This document shows, piece by piece, positions 18,111 to 26,597 of a stretch of DNA of 64,000 nucleotides; position 1 is the first letter of the stretch, and the number at the start of each line of letters is the position of its first letter. The notes below the pieces were generated by a model, which had not been told where the DNA came from, searched no databases, and saw only the letters and a list, made by a program, of their open reading frames with translations. Made by a program: the position numbers and the translations under genes. This stretch comes from JAPOUP01 sp965203255. GTDB taxonomy: Bacteria; Pseudomonadota; Alphaproteobacteria; Rhodobacterales; Rhodobacteraceae. Location of the stretch: assembly GCA_965203255.1 (NCBI GenBank), contig OZ241882.1, positions 1,426,001 to 1,490,000 of the forward strand, in the 5' to 3' direction.

Positions 18111-19478
18111 TTACGCCCGTTCCATTCCGGGCAGCCAGCCCCGGGTTTTGCCCGGATTCATCAAGCCATAGGGATCGGCTTCTCTCTTGAATTCGATCTG
18201 TGCTGCGTCGATCTCTTTCATGCCTCCGTCCTCAATCGTAATGGCGTGCGGGTCGAAAATAGTGCAGTGATCGATCCCTTCCATCTCCTGAATGATCTCG
18301 TAGGTGCGATCCCGGCCGCGCCACTTCATCAAAGGAAGGGCGAATACCTGAACTTCGCCGTCCATGCGCGCCATTTCGTGATGGAAATACAGTTCGTCGC
18401 CGTAGCGCTCCATCTGGCGAACAACAAGGTTGGGATCAAACGGACGTGGATAGGCGACCTGAAGGTAAGACCATGCGCCCGGCTCCAGCTTTAGCGCCTG
18501 CAATGTTGTGTGGTTCCAGGCGCATTCCCACGCTGGGGGCAGGTTCGCCGCTTCCAACTCCCGACAGGATCCTGCGAGGCTGATCACACCCTTGTGGTCG
18601 GCGACGCATGCCCGGTAACTCGCCATCGCATCTGGGGCCACCATAGCGAAGACAGCATCCCTGCCAGACGGGAAACAGTCGGTCAGGCGGCGGTAGAAAC
18701 GGGCAAACCTGCGATCGACCACAGTCACCAGATAGGCATCGGTACCTGAGTCCTGAGTATGGATGGCGAACTTCAGCGCTGTACTGTAGTCATCAAACAA
18801 CGCGATTGAATGAACCCAATCAGTGGCGGGTGCCAAAGCATAGTCCATCGCTGTGATGATGCCATTTGTGCCGTACGCATGCTGGGCCTTGAGGATGTCA
18901 CTGTCGCGGAGTTCGATGATTCTGGGCTCCTCCTCAACGGTCACAATCCTCAGATAGGAGATGTTCCCGCCATCGCGCAGCATTCCGTGGCGCAGCGACC
19001 CAACACCGCCCGAACCGCCTGCAACGAACCCGCCCATGGTGGCAATCCGTTTTGTCGAGGGAAACATGGACAGCATCTGCCCGGATTCCGCCACGGCATT
19101 CTCAACCTGCCCGATACGGGCGCCGGACTCGCAGACCACTCGTCCCTGCGCGATATCGAGTACGGCGGACAGACCGGTGGTTTCCAGAATCACGCCGCCC
19201 TTGAGAGGAACGCACTGCCCGTAGTTACCGGTTCCGCCACCCCTGACGGTCAACGCAATCCGACGACGTGCCGCCGAGCTGGCGACAGCCTTGACCTCGC
19301 CTTCGTTCAATGGACGTACAAGCAACTGGCCTGAGCAGTGGTCCAGCCGTTCCTTCAGGATTGGGGAGTACCAGTAATAGTCGCGCGATTTCGCCTTTAT
19401 CAGATTTTCGTCGTCAAGGCAGCGAACGGTCCCGATATCAGCGCGGAAGGCTGCAAGCTGTTCAGCGGTCGCGGTCAT
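18111..19478 (-). CDS. FAD-binding oxidoreductase (GlcD/VAO PCMH type)
   Basis: A 455-residue flavoenzyme with the PCMH fold. The FAD-binding N-terminal half has PLNEGEVKAVASSAARRRIA, LTVRGGGTGNYGQCVPLKGG near residue 77 and FVAGGSGGVGSLRHGMLRDG near 150. The C-terminal half ends in EADPYGLMNPGKTRGWLPG, the GlcD-like closing segment. Such enzymes oxidise 2-hydroxy acids, alcohols or amines and pass electrons to oxygen or quinone. It overlaps the cytosine-deaminase-like gene by 4 bases. The substrate is unknown; oxidation of a ring-cleavage product is an inference from context. Confidence 0.9.
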   Translation of the reverse strand: MTATAEQLAAFRADIGTVRCLDDENLIKAKSRDYYWYSPILKERLDHCSGQLLVRPLNEGEVKAVASSAARRRIALTVRGGGTGNYGQCVPLKGGVILETTGLSAVLDIAQGRVVCESGARIGQVENAVAESGQMLSMFPSTKRIATMGGFVAGGSGGVGSLRHGMLRDGGNISYLRIVTVEEEPRIIELRDSDILKAQHAYGTNGIITAMDYALAPATDWVHSIALFDDYSTALKFAIHTQDSGTDAYLVTVVDRRFARFYRRLTDCFPSGRDAVFAMVAPDAMASYRACVADHKGVISLAGSCRELEAANLPPAWECAWNHTTLQALKLEPGAWSYLQVAYPRPFDPNLVVRQMERYGDELYFHHEMARMDGEVQVFALPLMKWRGRDRTYEIIQEMEGIDHCTIFDPHAITIEDGGMKEIDAAQIEFKREADPYGLMNPGKTRGWLPGMERA

Positions 19479-20647
19479 GCAGCTTGCCTTTCATCCTGTC
19501 TGGCCCGGCCCATCCGAACCACTTGGCGGCGTGCGCGAGGGCTGCGCAGCGCCTCGTTCCAGTCGCCTCCTTCGATCAATAGGAAATTAGCCAGAGAACC
19601 AACGGCAAGGACCTGAGGATCCAAACCCAGTGCCGTGGCAGGCCCCGAGGTAATTGTATCCAGCCAACCCGAGGGCTCGAACTGCGCCGACAGTGATGCC
19701 TGCCGGAGGGTCTCAATGGCATCGTAAGTGCCAAAGGGGTAGAATGGATCTGCCACGTTGTCAGTTCCGAACAGGACCGGCACTCCGGCGGCACGCAGTT
19801 CGTGCACCGGCGCGATGCCACGCATCCTCGGAGTTCGGGAGCCCGAACTGTCCTGAAGCCAGAGATTGGTGGTCGGCAGCACGGTTAGCGCAATACCGGC
19901 TTCAACAGCGGCGTCGATCGTACGAGCGAGGTCCCTGTCAGGGCGAATCGACAGGGAACAGGCATGACCGCAGAGAACACGCCCCCCCAACCTGTGCCGG
20001 GCAGTGAGGGCAACGATGCGCCCGAATCCGTCCGCATCCGCATCGAGCCCCTCATCGACATGGAAATCGAGGCGAAGGGAATGCCTGTCGGCAAGCGCGA
20101 AGACCCGAGCCAGACGTTCCTCGATCCGGGAATTACGGTAAACGAAACAACCCAGAACCTCACCGTCCCGAGCCACCTTTTCGGCGAGCTCCGGCCCGAG
20201 GTCCGGATCGCCAAGCAGATCGAGAGGTGTTAGGGAAGCCCGCTGGACATGTAGGCGACCGCGCCAGTCCTGTGCCAACTCGCCCAAGACCTGCCAGGCG
20301 AGCGGCACTTGAGGTCCGTTCCAGTCCACATGGCTGCGCAGAGCGGCCATTCCGTTCCCGAAGGCTTCGTCAAGCGCACAGCCTATGCGGGAGCGCAGAT
20401 CGTCCTCGCTCCAATTCACGAGATCAGCCTGCGTCGCTTCGATGGCCCCGAAGAGACCGGGGCTCGTCGGCCTGCACCGCCCGAAAATAAAGGTCTTGTC
20501 CAGATGCACGTGCGGATCCACAGGCAGCGGTATGGCTACCTGGCGGGCCGGTTCAGACTGCGGTTCGATCGCAGTGATCCGCTCTCCACTCAAAGCAAGA
20601 CCGACGGTGCGTCCATCGAGCAGAACATGGCTGAACTCAGCGTTCAC
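19475..20647 (-). CDS. Cytosine deaminase-like amidohydrolase
   Basis: A 390-residue metal-dependent hydrolase of the CodA-like group. Metal ligands are visible as DPHVHLDK near residue 45 (HxH), LRSHVDWNG near 105, LDFHVDEGLD near 195, LCGHACSL near 233 and FGTDNVADPF near 300. The pattern fits deamination or hydrolysis of a cyclic amidine or amide such as cytosine, a methylpyrimidine or a triazine. It overlaps the permease gene upstream by 11 bases and the FAD oxidase by 4. The operon context (RutR-like regulator, RidA-like protein) supports a nitrogen heterocycle as substrate. Confidence 0.88.
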   Translation of the reverse strand: MNAEFSHVLLDGRTVGLALSGERITAIEPQSEPARQVAIPLPVDPHVHLDKTFIFGRCRPTSPGLFGAIEATQADLVNWSEDDLRSRIGCALDEAFGNGMAALRSHVDWNGPQVPLAWQVLGELAQDWRGRLHVQRASLTPLDLLGDPDLGPELAEKVARDGEVLGCFVYRNSRIEERLARVFALADRHSLRLDFHVDEGLDADADGFGRIVALTARHRLGGRVLCGHACSLSIRPDRDLARTIDAAVEAGIALTVLPTTNLWLQDSSGSRTPRMRGIAPVHELRAAGVPVLFGTDNVADPFYPFGTYDAIETLRQASLSAQFEPSGWLDTITSGPATALGLDPQVLAVGSLANFLLIEGGDWNEALRSPRARRQVVRMGRARQDERQAA

Positions 20648-21509
20648 GGCGAATCTCGCTTTCGTGCCAGTGTCCGAGAACCTTATGTGAGGCCCAGGTC
20701 GTCAGGAGAAAGATCACGATTCCGAGCAATGAGACCAAAAACAGCGCTGCGAACATGCGCGGGATTTCGCTGCGGAAGGAGCTTTCTATGATCCGGCTTG
20801 CAAGTCCCGTGTTCTGCCCTGCCGTTCCAGCCACGAATTCCGCCACCACCGCCCCGATCAGCGCCAGCCCGCCAGCGACCCTCAATGCGGCCATGAAATA
20901 GGGAAGAGCGGAAGGCACCAGAAGGTAGCGCAGCTTCTGCCATGGCGTCGCACGATACATGGCGAAGAGGTCACGCAGATTGTGATCGGCGGACCGCAGA
21001 CCAATCACTGTGTTCGTCAGGATCGGAAAGAATGCCACGATCCAGGCGCAAATCAACAACGCCGCAAAGGTACTGTCGACATAGATCAGAATGAGCGGCG
21101 CGATGGCGACCACTGGCGTGACCTGAAGGATCACCGCAAAGGGGAACAGGCTCAGTTCCACTGGCCGGGACAGAGCGAACAGCGCACCGAGAAGCACACC
21201 GCCCAAGATTGCCAAAGCGAGAGAGAGGAACGTCAGCTTCACCGTGAACCAGGATGATTTGATCAATGATGCGAAATCCCGTACCAATGTCTCGGCGATC
21301 AGGCTCGGAGCCGGAATCAGGTATTTGGGTATTTCGTGGTACCAGACCATGACTTCCCAGAGGCAGAAGGCAAAAGCCAGAAGCGTGACTGGCATGACCC
21401 ATGTCAGGATTCGTTCCCGCCGGGCCCGGCGCAGATGCACCGTGTTGACCGGCGCACCTGCTTCCTGTTCGTGATTGTGCGCCTTGTCAGCGGTTGATTT
21501 CGTCGACAT
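20637..21509 (-). CDS. ABC transporter permease (SsuC/TauC/ThiX type)
   Basis: A 290-residue inner-membrane protein with about six hydrophobic helices, starting with WVMPVTLLAFAFCLWEVMVW. The coupling loop is LRDLFAMYRATPWQKLRYLL near residues 170-190, followed by LPYFMAALRVAGGLALIGAV, the SsuC/TauC pattern. It forms the channel for the NMT1-like binding protein and the adjacent ATPase. It overlaps the ATPase gene by 23 bases. The basic N-terminal ~40 residues are cytoplasmic. Confidence 0.9.
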   Translation of the reverse strand: MSTKSTADKAHNHEQEAGAPVNTVHLRRARRERILTWVMPVTLLAFAFCLWEVMVWYHEIPKYLIPAPSLIAETLVRDFASLIKSSWFTVKLTFLSLALAILGGVLLGALFALSRPVELSLFPFAVILQVTPVVAIAPLILIYVDSTFAALLICAWIVAFFPILTNTVIGLRSADHNLRDLFAMYRATPWQKLRYLLVPSALPYFMAALRVAGGLALIGAVVAEFVAGTAGQNTGLASRIIESSFRSEIPRMFAALFLVSLLGIVIFLLTTWASHKVLGHWHESEIRRER

Positions 21510-22260
21510 GAAGCGTACCCTTCAGGGTTTCCGATACCCGCCGCGCCTCGGCGGAAAATTCCTGCGATATGCGGTAGTCTTCGTCCCGCGGCCATTGAGC
21601 CTTGAGCGGCATGTCAGCCACCAGCCGTCCAGGACGCGCCGCCATAACCATTACCCGAGTCGAAAGAAAGACACTCTCGAACACGGAATGAGTCACGAAG
21701 ACCACGGTCAGTCCGTGATCAACCGACAGTTTCACCACATCGTTGTTAAGCTTGGACCGCGTCATTTCATCCAAAGCGGCAAAGGGTTCATCCATCAACA
21801 GGATGCGCGGTCGGGTCACCAGTGCGCGTGCGATCGACACACGCATTTTCATTCCGCCAGACAGTTCGCGCGGGTAGGATTCCGCGAAGCGCGAAAGACC
21901 GACTTCCTTCAGCGCCTCGCGCACCCGCGGTTCGCCGTCGCCGCGCCTGACTCCCGCCAACCGCAGCGGGAGGAAAACATTGTCAAGGACCGATGCCCAT
22001 GGCATCAACGTTGGCTCCTGGAATACAAAGCCAAGATCCTGCTCGGCCCCGCCTTTCGGCGGTGAGATCGTGATCGTCCCGGCTGTCAGCGGCAGGAGGC
22101 CCGCGATCAGCTTCAACGCCGTGGACTTTCCACAGCCGGACGGACCAAGAAAGGTGATGAACTCACCCTTTTCCACAGTCAGGCTCAATTCCTCGACCGC
22201 AAGAATGTCGCCGAACCTCTTGGATGCTCGGTCCATCACTATTATGGGATCACCGCTCAT
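21487..22260 (-). CDS. ABC transporter ATP-binding protein (SsuB/TauB type)
   Basis: A 257-residue ATPase. Walker A GPSGCGKSTALKLIAGLLP is near residue 39, the Q-loop FVFQEPTLMPWASVLDNVFL near 80, the signature LSGGMKMRVSIARAL near 128, Walker B ILLMDEPFAALDEMTR and the H-loop VTHSVFESVFLS. The SsuB/TauB-type spacing fits the neighbouring permease. It overlaps the creatininase-like gene upstream by 4 bases and the permease gene downstream by 23, so transport and catabolism are translationally linked. Confidence 0.92.
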   Translation of the reverse strand: MSGDPIIVMDRASKRFGDILAVEELSLTVEKGEFITFLGPSGCGKSTALKLIAGLLPLTAGTITISPPKGGAEQDLGFVFQEPTLMPWASVLDNVFLPLRLAGVRRGDGEPRVREALKEVGLSRFAESYPRELSGGMKMRVSIARALVTRPRILLMDEPFAALDEMTRSKLNNDVVKLSVDHGLTVVFVTHSVFESVFLSTRVMVMAARPGRLVADMPLKAQWPRDEDYRISQEFSAEARRVSETLKGTLHVDEINR

Positions 22261-23066
22261 CCACAGACGTCCTGATCGACAACGTTGTCCAGAAACGACA
22301 GAGGCAAACCGTTAACCTCATCGAGGAGTCTGACGACCTGCCGGGACGCGTGTTCGATTAACGCTTGGCCTTTTTCGGCAGTGGCTGCCGAAGCGTCACC
22401 GCAGGCGCCAGCAGCGTTCAGATCCTGAGCCATCCAGCCCAGTTTTCCGGAAGGCGAAAAGCCAAGATGCTGACCAACACTGGCGATGGAAGTGCGGAAG
22501 TTCCGCGCATGCTCCATCTGAACGAGGCTATCATGCAGCGCCAGCATCATGCTGGTCTCCATATCACCTGCGTGAATGCCAAACTGCTGCTCTTCTGCCG
22601 AGAGCAGCCCTTCAGGCATTCCCAACGCAAACCAGCTCGCAGCCACGGCCAGCATCCGGTGTTTGATGCGCAGGTCGCGCACAACGATATCCATAGGCGC
22701 GATCTGGCCCCCATGGGAATTGAGGATCACGAGTTTCCTGACGCCGCTGGCGGCGATGCTATCGCCGAGATCCATCAGCACGGCGATGAAAGTCCGGGCA
22801 GAAAAGGTCAGCGTACCGGGCCATGCGCTGTGTTCGTTCGATTTGCCCACAGGAATGGTCGGAAGAAACACCGCCGGAATCCGATCCGGGATCAAAGGCG
22901 CTGTGGCCACGATGATCCCATCCAGAATCGCATGGTCGACAGACAATGGCAGATGCGGTCCATGCTGCTCGGTCGCCCCAACCGGCAGGACGGCAATGAC
23001 GTTTTCGCGATCCAGCAAGGCGAAGTCCCGGGCGGTGTAGTCGGCCCAAAACCGGTGCATCATCAA
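22257..23066 (-). CDS. Creatininase-family amidohydrolase
   Basis: A 269-residue metal-dependent amidase of the creatininase fold. Metal-binding segments are PVGATEQHGPHLPLSVDHAI near residue 28 (E and H ligands, then D and H) and LVILNSHGGQIAPM near 112, with the later EQQFGIHAGDMETSMML glutamate. Family members hydrolyse cyclic amides (creatinine, formamidopyrimidines such as ArfB, dealkylated cyanurate-like rings). It overlaps the E1-like gene upstream and the ATPase downstream by 4 bases each. A second hydrolase beside the cytosine-deaminase-like one suggests stepwise opening of a nitrogen ring. Confidence 0.9.
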   Translation of the reverse strand: MMMHRFWADYTARDFALLDRENVIAVLPVGATEQHGPHLPLSVDHAILDGIIVATAPLIPDRIPAVFLPTIPVGKSNEHSAWPGTLTFSARTFIAVLMDLGDSIAASGVRKLVILNSHGGQIAPMDIVVRDLRIKHRMLAVAASWFALGMPEGLLSAEEQQFGIHAGDMETSMMLALHDSLVQMEHARNFRTSIASVGQHLGFSPSGKLGWMAQDLNAAGACGDASAATAEKGQALIEHASRQVVRLLDEVNGLPLSFLDNVVDQDVCG

Positions 23067-25435
23067 ATTCCTCCTACCAGACGCAGAGGTCGCCCGGGCG
23101 TAAGTTCCTCAATTACGCTCAGGATGGAATCACGGTCAATACCGAAATGTCCATACAGGTCGGCAACACTGCCAGCCTGGCCAAAATGCTCGACCCCAAG
23201 ACCCGCTACCCGATGCCCATGAACCGAACCCAGCCAGGAGAGTGTGGCAGGGTGACCATCGATGACGGTGACCAGAAGGCAGTCGCGTGGTATCTGTTCC
23301 AGCAGCGTTTCGACCAGGCAATGACCCACCATCCCGTTGATGCGCGCCGTCTGCGCAGCCTGCCAGCCTGCATTCAGACGGTCAGCGGAAGTCACCGCCA
23401 GGATACCGACATTGCGCCGCCCCTCGGCAAGCGAGCCGGCTATGGCCAACACTTCAGACGCGACCGTGCCCTGATAGGCGAGCACAACGTCGCAGTTGGG
23501 TCCCGGTTCGCGCATCCAGTAGGCCCCATCGATCACCCCCTGACGAATCGCACCAAGGTCGCGCTGGGGCTGTTCCAGCGGTCTTGTCGACAGACGCAGA
23601 TAGACCGACCCGCCGCTAGCCTCCCGCTTCCATGCGGCGGAGTCCGTCTCTATGTTGTCCCGCTGCATATATTCGAAAGCCCATTCCATGATACACGCCA
23701 GCTCGTCGGCGAAAGCCGGTTCAAAGCTTGCGAGCCCGTCCTGCGACATGCCAATCAGCGGTGTGGAAATGGACTGGTGAGCCCCGCCTTCAGGGGCCAG
23801 CGACACACCCGAAGGGGTGCCGACCAGAAGGAACCGTGCCTCCTGGTAACAGGCATAGTTCAGCGCATCGAGGCCGCGAATCACGAAAGGGTCGTAGACT
23901 GTTCCCACGGGAAGGAGACGTGCGCCAAAGAGACTGTGACCGAGGCCCGCCGCACCGAGCATGAGCATTAGGTTCATTTCGGCAATTCCGAGTTCGAAAT
24001 GCTGCCCTTCCGGAAGGAACTGCCATTTCTGGGACGAAACCACCTTCTCTTCGCGGAAGGTGTCAGCCCTCTGCTCTGTTGCGAAGATCCCGCGTCGGTT
24101 TACCCAGGAGCCAAGATTGGTCGAGACCGTGACGTCAGGCGAGACAGTCACGATCCGATCCGCGATCGGATCATCGGATTTCGCCAGCGTATCAAGCACC
24201 TTACCGAATGCCGACTGTGTCGAAATCTCCCGGTCCTGCGGTGCCGCGATCGCCGGCACCCGAATCAGCGGTGCACTCAGGCGCCGGGTTCCCTTGGCGA
24301 AGAACGGAATGCGTCGGATCAGCGCATCCAGCTGCGCCTCTTCGAGCCCGGTCCCCTCCGCCCTGTCCCATTCATGGCCCCTGCGCACATTCATTTGCGT
24401 ACGAAACCCATCCATCTGCGGTACGGTCATCAGGCCGGCATGATTGTCCTTGTGCCCTGCCAAAGGTGTGCTCCAGCCCTTGACTGTATATGCGATGAAC
24501 ACGGTAGGGCGCTCGTGCCTTGCTGCGGAATCGAACCCTTCGCAGAGCGTCTCAATGCAATGCCCACCCAGATTCTCCATGAGTGCCGCGAGCTCCCGGT
24601 CACTGCGCCGGGCCAGAAGGGACGGCAAATCGCCCCGAGCAACGTCCTCACCCATAAGTCTCTGGCGCCATGCCGCGCCGCCCTGATATGTCAAGGCGGA
24701 ATACAGTTGGTTCGGGCAGGCGTCGATCCAGTCCCTGAGCTCCTTGCCGCCGGGCTCCTCGAAGGCGGTACGCTGCATGGCACCGTGCTTGAGTTGCACC
24801 ACGTCCCAGCCGAAAGCCCTGAATATGCCGTCAAGCCGCCGGTGGAGACCCTCGCAGACCACGCCATCAAGACTTTGCCGATTATAGTCGATGATCCACC
24901 AACAGTTTCGCAGATCGTGTTTCCATCCCTCCTGCAGGCATTCAAGTACATTCCCCTCGTCCAGTTCAGCGTCACCGGCCAGGGCGACCATCCGACCCGC
25001 GGGCATCGGACCCCAGTCACGCGCCCTGACATAGTCCTGAACAAGGCTGGCGAATGCGGTGAATGCCACTCCAAGGCCGACCGAACCGGTCGAGAAATCC
25101 ACATCGGCACTGTCCTTGGTACGGCTGGGGTAGCTCTGAACGCCACCATATCCGCGGAAATTCCTCATCTTCCCCAGCGTCTGGTTCCCGGCAAGGTACT
25201 GCAGGGCGTGGAACACCGGTCCTGCATGCGGCTTCACCGCAACCCGGTCCTGTGGACGGAGCGCATGGCCATAGAGCGCCGTCATGATGCTGACCACCGA
25301 TGCGCAGCTGGCCTGATGCCCTCCGACCTTCAGCCCGTCAGTTCTCCGGCAAAGGTGGTTGGCCTCATGGATCATCCAACACGAAAGCCAGAGAAGCCTG
25401 TCCTGAAGCAGCTTCAGTTCGGATGGAGACAGCAT
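23063..25435 (-). CDS. AceE-like thiamine-diphosphate enzyme (2-oxoacid dehydrogenase E1/transketolase superfamily)
   Basis: A 790-residue protein with the three-part homodimeric E1/transketolase layout. The TPP-binding motif starts at GDAELDEGN and ends in WWIIDYNRQSLDG; AceE has the matching GDGEMDE to NLQRLDG stretch. RFRGYGGVQSYPS-like and HFELGIAEMNLMLMLGAAG segments supply the glutamate that activates TPP, and APEGGAHQSISTPLIGMSQD matches the AceE pyrimidine domain. The ATG at 25435 follows AGGACAGGGAAG and is preferred; the frame also opens from an ATG at 25528. No E2 or E3 gene is nearby, so it may act alone as a decarboxylase/ketol transferase or borrow the housekeeping E2. It is the first gene of the ten-gene operon. 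Confidence 0.85.
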   Translation of the reverse strand: MLSPSELKLLQDRLLWLSCWMIHEANHLCRRTDGLKVGGHQASCASVVSIMTALYGHALRPQDRVAVKPHAGPVFHALQYLAGNQTLGKMRNFRGYGGVQSYPSRTKDSADVDFSTGSVGLGVAFTAFASLVQDYVRARDWGPMPAGRMVALAGDAELDEGNVLECLQEGWKHDLRNCWWIIDYNRQSLDGVVCEGLHRRLDGIFRAFGWDVVQLKHGAMQRTAFEEPGGKELRDWIDACPNQLYSALTYQGGAAWRQRLMGEDVARGDLPSLLARRSDRELAALMENLGGHCIETLCEGFDSAARHERPTVFIAYTVKGWSTPLAGHKDNHAGLMTVPQMDGFRTQMNVRRGHEWDRAEGTGLEEAQLDALIRRIPFFAKGTRRLSAPLIRVPAIAAPQDREISTQSAFGKVLDTLAKSDDPIADRIVTVSPDVTVSTNLGSWVNRRGIFATEQRADTFREEKVVSSQKWQFLPEGQHFELGIAEMNLMLMLGAAGLGHSLFGARLLPVGTVYDPFVIRGLDALNYACYQEARFLLVGTPSGVSLAPEGGAHQSISTPLIGMSQDGLASFEPAFADELACIMEWAFEYMQRDNIETDSAAWKREASGGSVYLRLSTRPLEQPQRDLGAIRQGVIDGAYWMREPGPNCDVVLAYQGTVASEVLAIAGSLAEGRRNVGILAVTSADRLNAGWQAAQTARINGMVGHCLVETLLEQIPRDCLLVTVIDGHPATLSWLGSVHGHRVAGLGVEHFGQAGSVADLYGHFGIDRDSILSVIEELTPGRPLRLVGGI

Positions 25436-25528
25436 ATCTGGAACTTCCCTGTCCTGCCGAATCGCACCACCTCCAGAAATTGCGGACCATTCGATCCAAT
25501 CATTAAAACAAATCAATTGGTCCGTCAA

Positions 25529-25884
25529 GCTTCTTTACCCATCACGGACAAGTACGGTCTCATGGTCCGCCACCTGAACGTTACGACGGGGCTTCTGTGC
25601 CGGTCGTTTCGTTCCTGATGTGGCGACGATCGGAGCAAGCATCAATCACCCGGAACCGGGCTGATGATCACCGTCACGGAAGATTGACGGAAAGTGGAGG
25701 ACGTTGTCGATCCTGTTCAAGAGGTTTGGGCCGCCCCATTCTGATGGCGGCATCGGAGCGGATCTTGTGCGCGGACCACTTAAGCGGAGTTCACCATCCC
25801 GGCCCCGGAGGCACGAGGGTTTGTGCCGAATTTTCATTTCGGGGTAGTCTCGAGCTACGGACTTGCACCCACCAGAGATAACGA
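25529..25884. other. Upstream region of the catabolic operon, no gene seen
   Basis: About 360 bases between the first gene of the minus-strand operon and the DUF262 remnant. Promoter and operator sites for the operon are expected here, but I could not pick out a convincing palindrome or hexamer pair. Confidence 0.4.
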
Positions 25885-26112
25885 ATGTACCAACAGGGCG
25901 GAACCACCGGCCAGGCATTGGACAGGATCGTTTCGAACGAATATGTGCTGCCAGCGGTCCAACGGGAATTCGTGTGGAGCCAGGATCAGATCTGCAGGCT
26001 GTTCGACAGCCTGATGCAGGGATACCCGTTCGGAGAGTTCCTGTTCTGGCGTATCAAACCGGAGCGTTCGGCGGATTACCGCTGTCGCGACAACCATATT
26101 TTTTCCATTTAA
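25885..26112 (+). pseudogene. N-terminal remnant of a DUF262 (GmrS-type) restriction protein
   Basis: Seventy-five codons read ALDRIVSNEYVLPAVQREFV, then WSQDQICRLFDSLMQGYPFG and EFLFWRIKP, the well-known start of DUF262 proteins (GmrSD type IV restriction, which uses NTP to cut modified DNA). Intact proteins have 550-700 residues. The frame ends at a TAA just before a 299-bp miniature transposon, and no further DUF262 or DUF1524 sequence follows. This is a leftover of a defence gene, not a working system. Confidence 0.8.
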
Positions 26113-26126
26113 CAACCAAATTTTTT

Positions 26127-26425
26127 GGGAATTATATACCATAGTGCCCAAGCTGACGGTGCGCACCGAGAACCGCCTGCGGCATTCACGCCCGCGGCAG
26201 CGGCAGGGCACCGTCGTGTGCGCCGCTCCCGACTGGATGCGGACGGTTCCACAGCGAAGGCCTTCCGTACAGCGCCGTTCCGTGAACCATCCCCCGAAGG
26301 CCCTGTCGTGGGGAAACGTCACGGACAGCTGGACGGGACTGACGCCCCCGCGGCGGCACCTGCCCGGTGCTCTGTGCGCCATGCGGATCACTCCGTTGCC
26401 TTGGGCACCATCGTATATAATTCCC
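26127..26425. mobile_element. 299-bp miniature inverted-repeat element (MITE)
   Basis: Terminal inverted repeats of 26 bases at 26127-26152 and 26400-26425 match at 24 positions; each begins gggaattatata and ends gtgcccaag. The interior is GC-rich and has no transposase. Such elements are moved in trans by a full-length relative. A perfect target duplication is not evident, although tattttttccatt occurs on both flanks (26098-26110 and right after 26425). Confidence 0.75.
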
Positions 26426-26597
26426 TATTTTTTCCATTGTACGTCAAGTCATTGAAATAACGCAATAACCGGTCTTTCCGGCCCGAATCCGCCTCCACCG
26501 GCCGGTCCCTTGACAGATCCATCCCCGACGGTCCCTCTCGCGTCCGCTCGCCCGGCCCCCGCTCCGAACCGGTCGGACCGGCTGGCGACGGAAGCGG

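Noticed and set aside
23999..25618. A 539-codon plus-strand frame opposite the AceE-like gene
   Set aside because: The minus strand carries clear TPP-enzyme motifs throughout; the plus frame has no family pattern.
25885..26112. A working GmrSD-type defence gene
   Set aside because: Only the first ~75 of about 600 residues remain, with no catalytic DUF1524 part.
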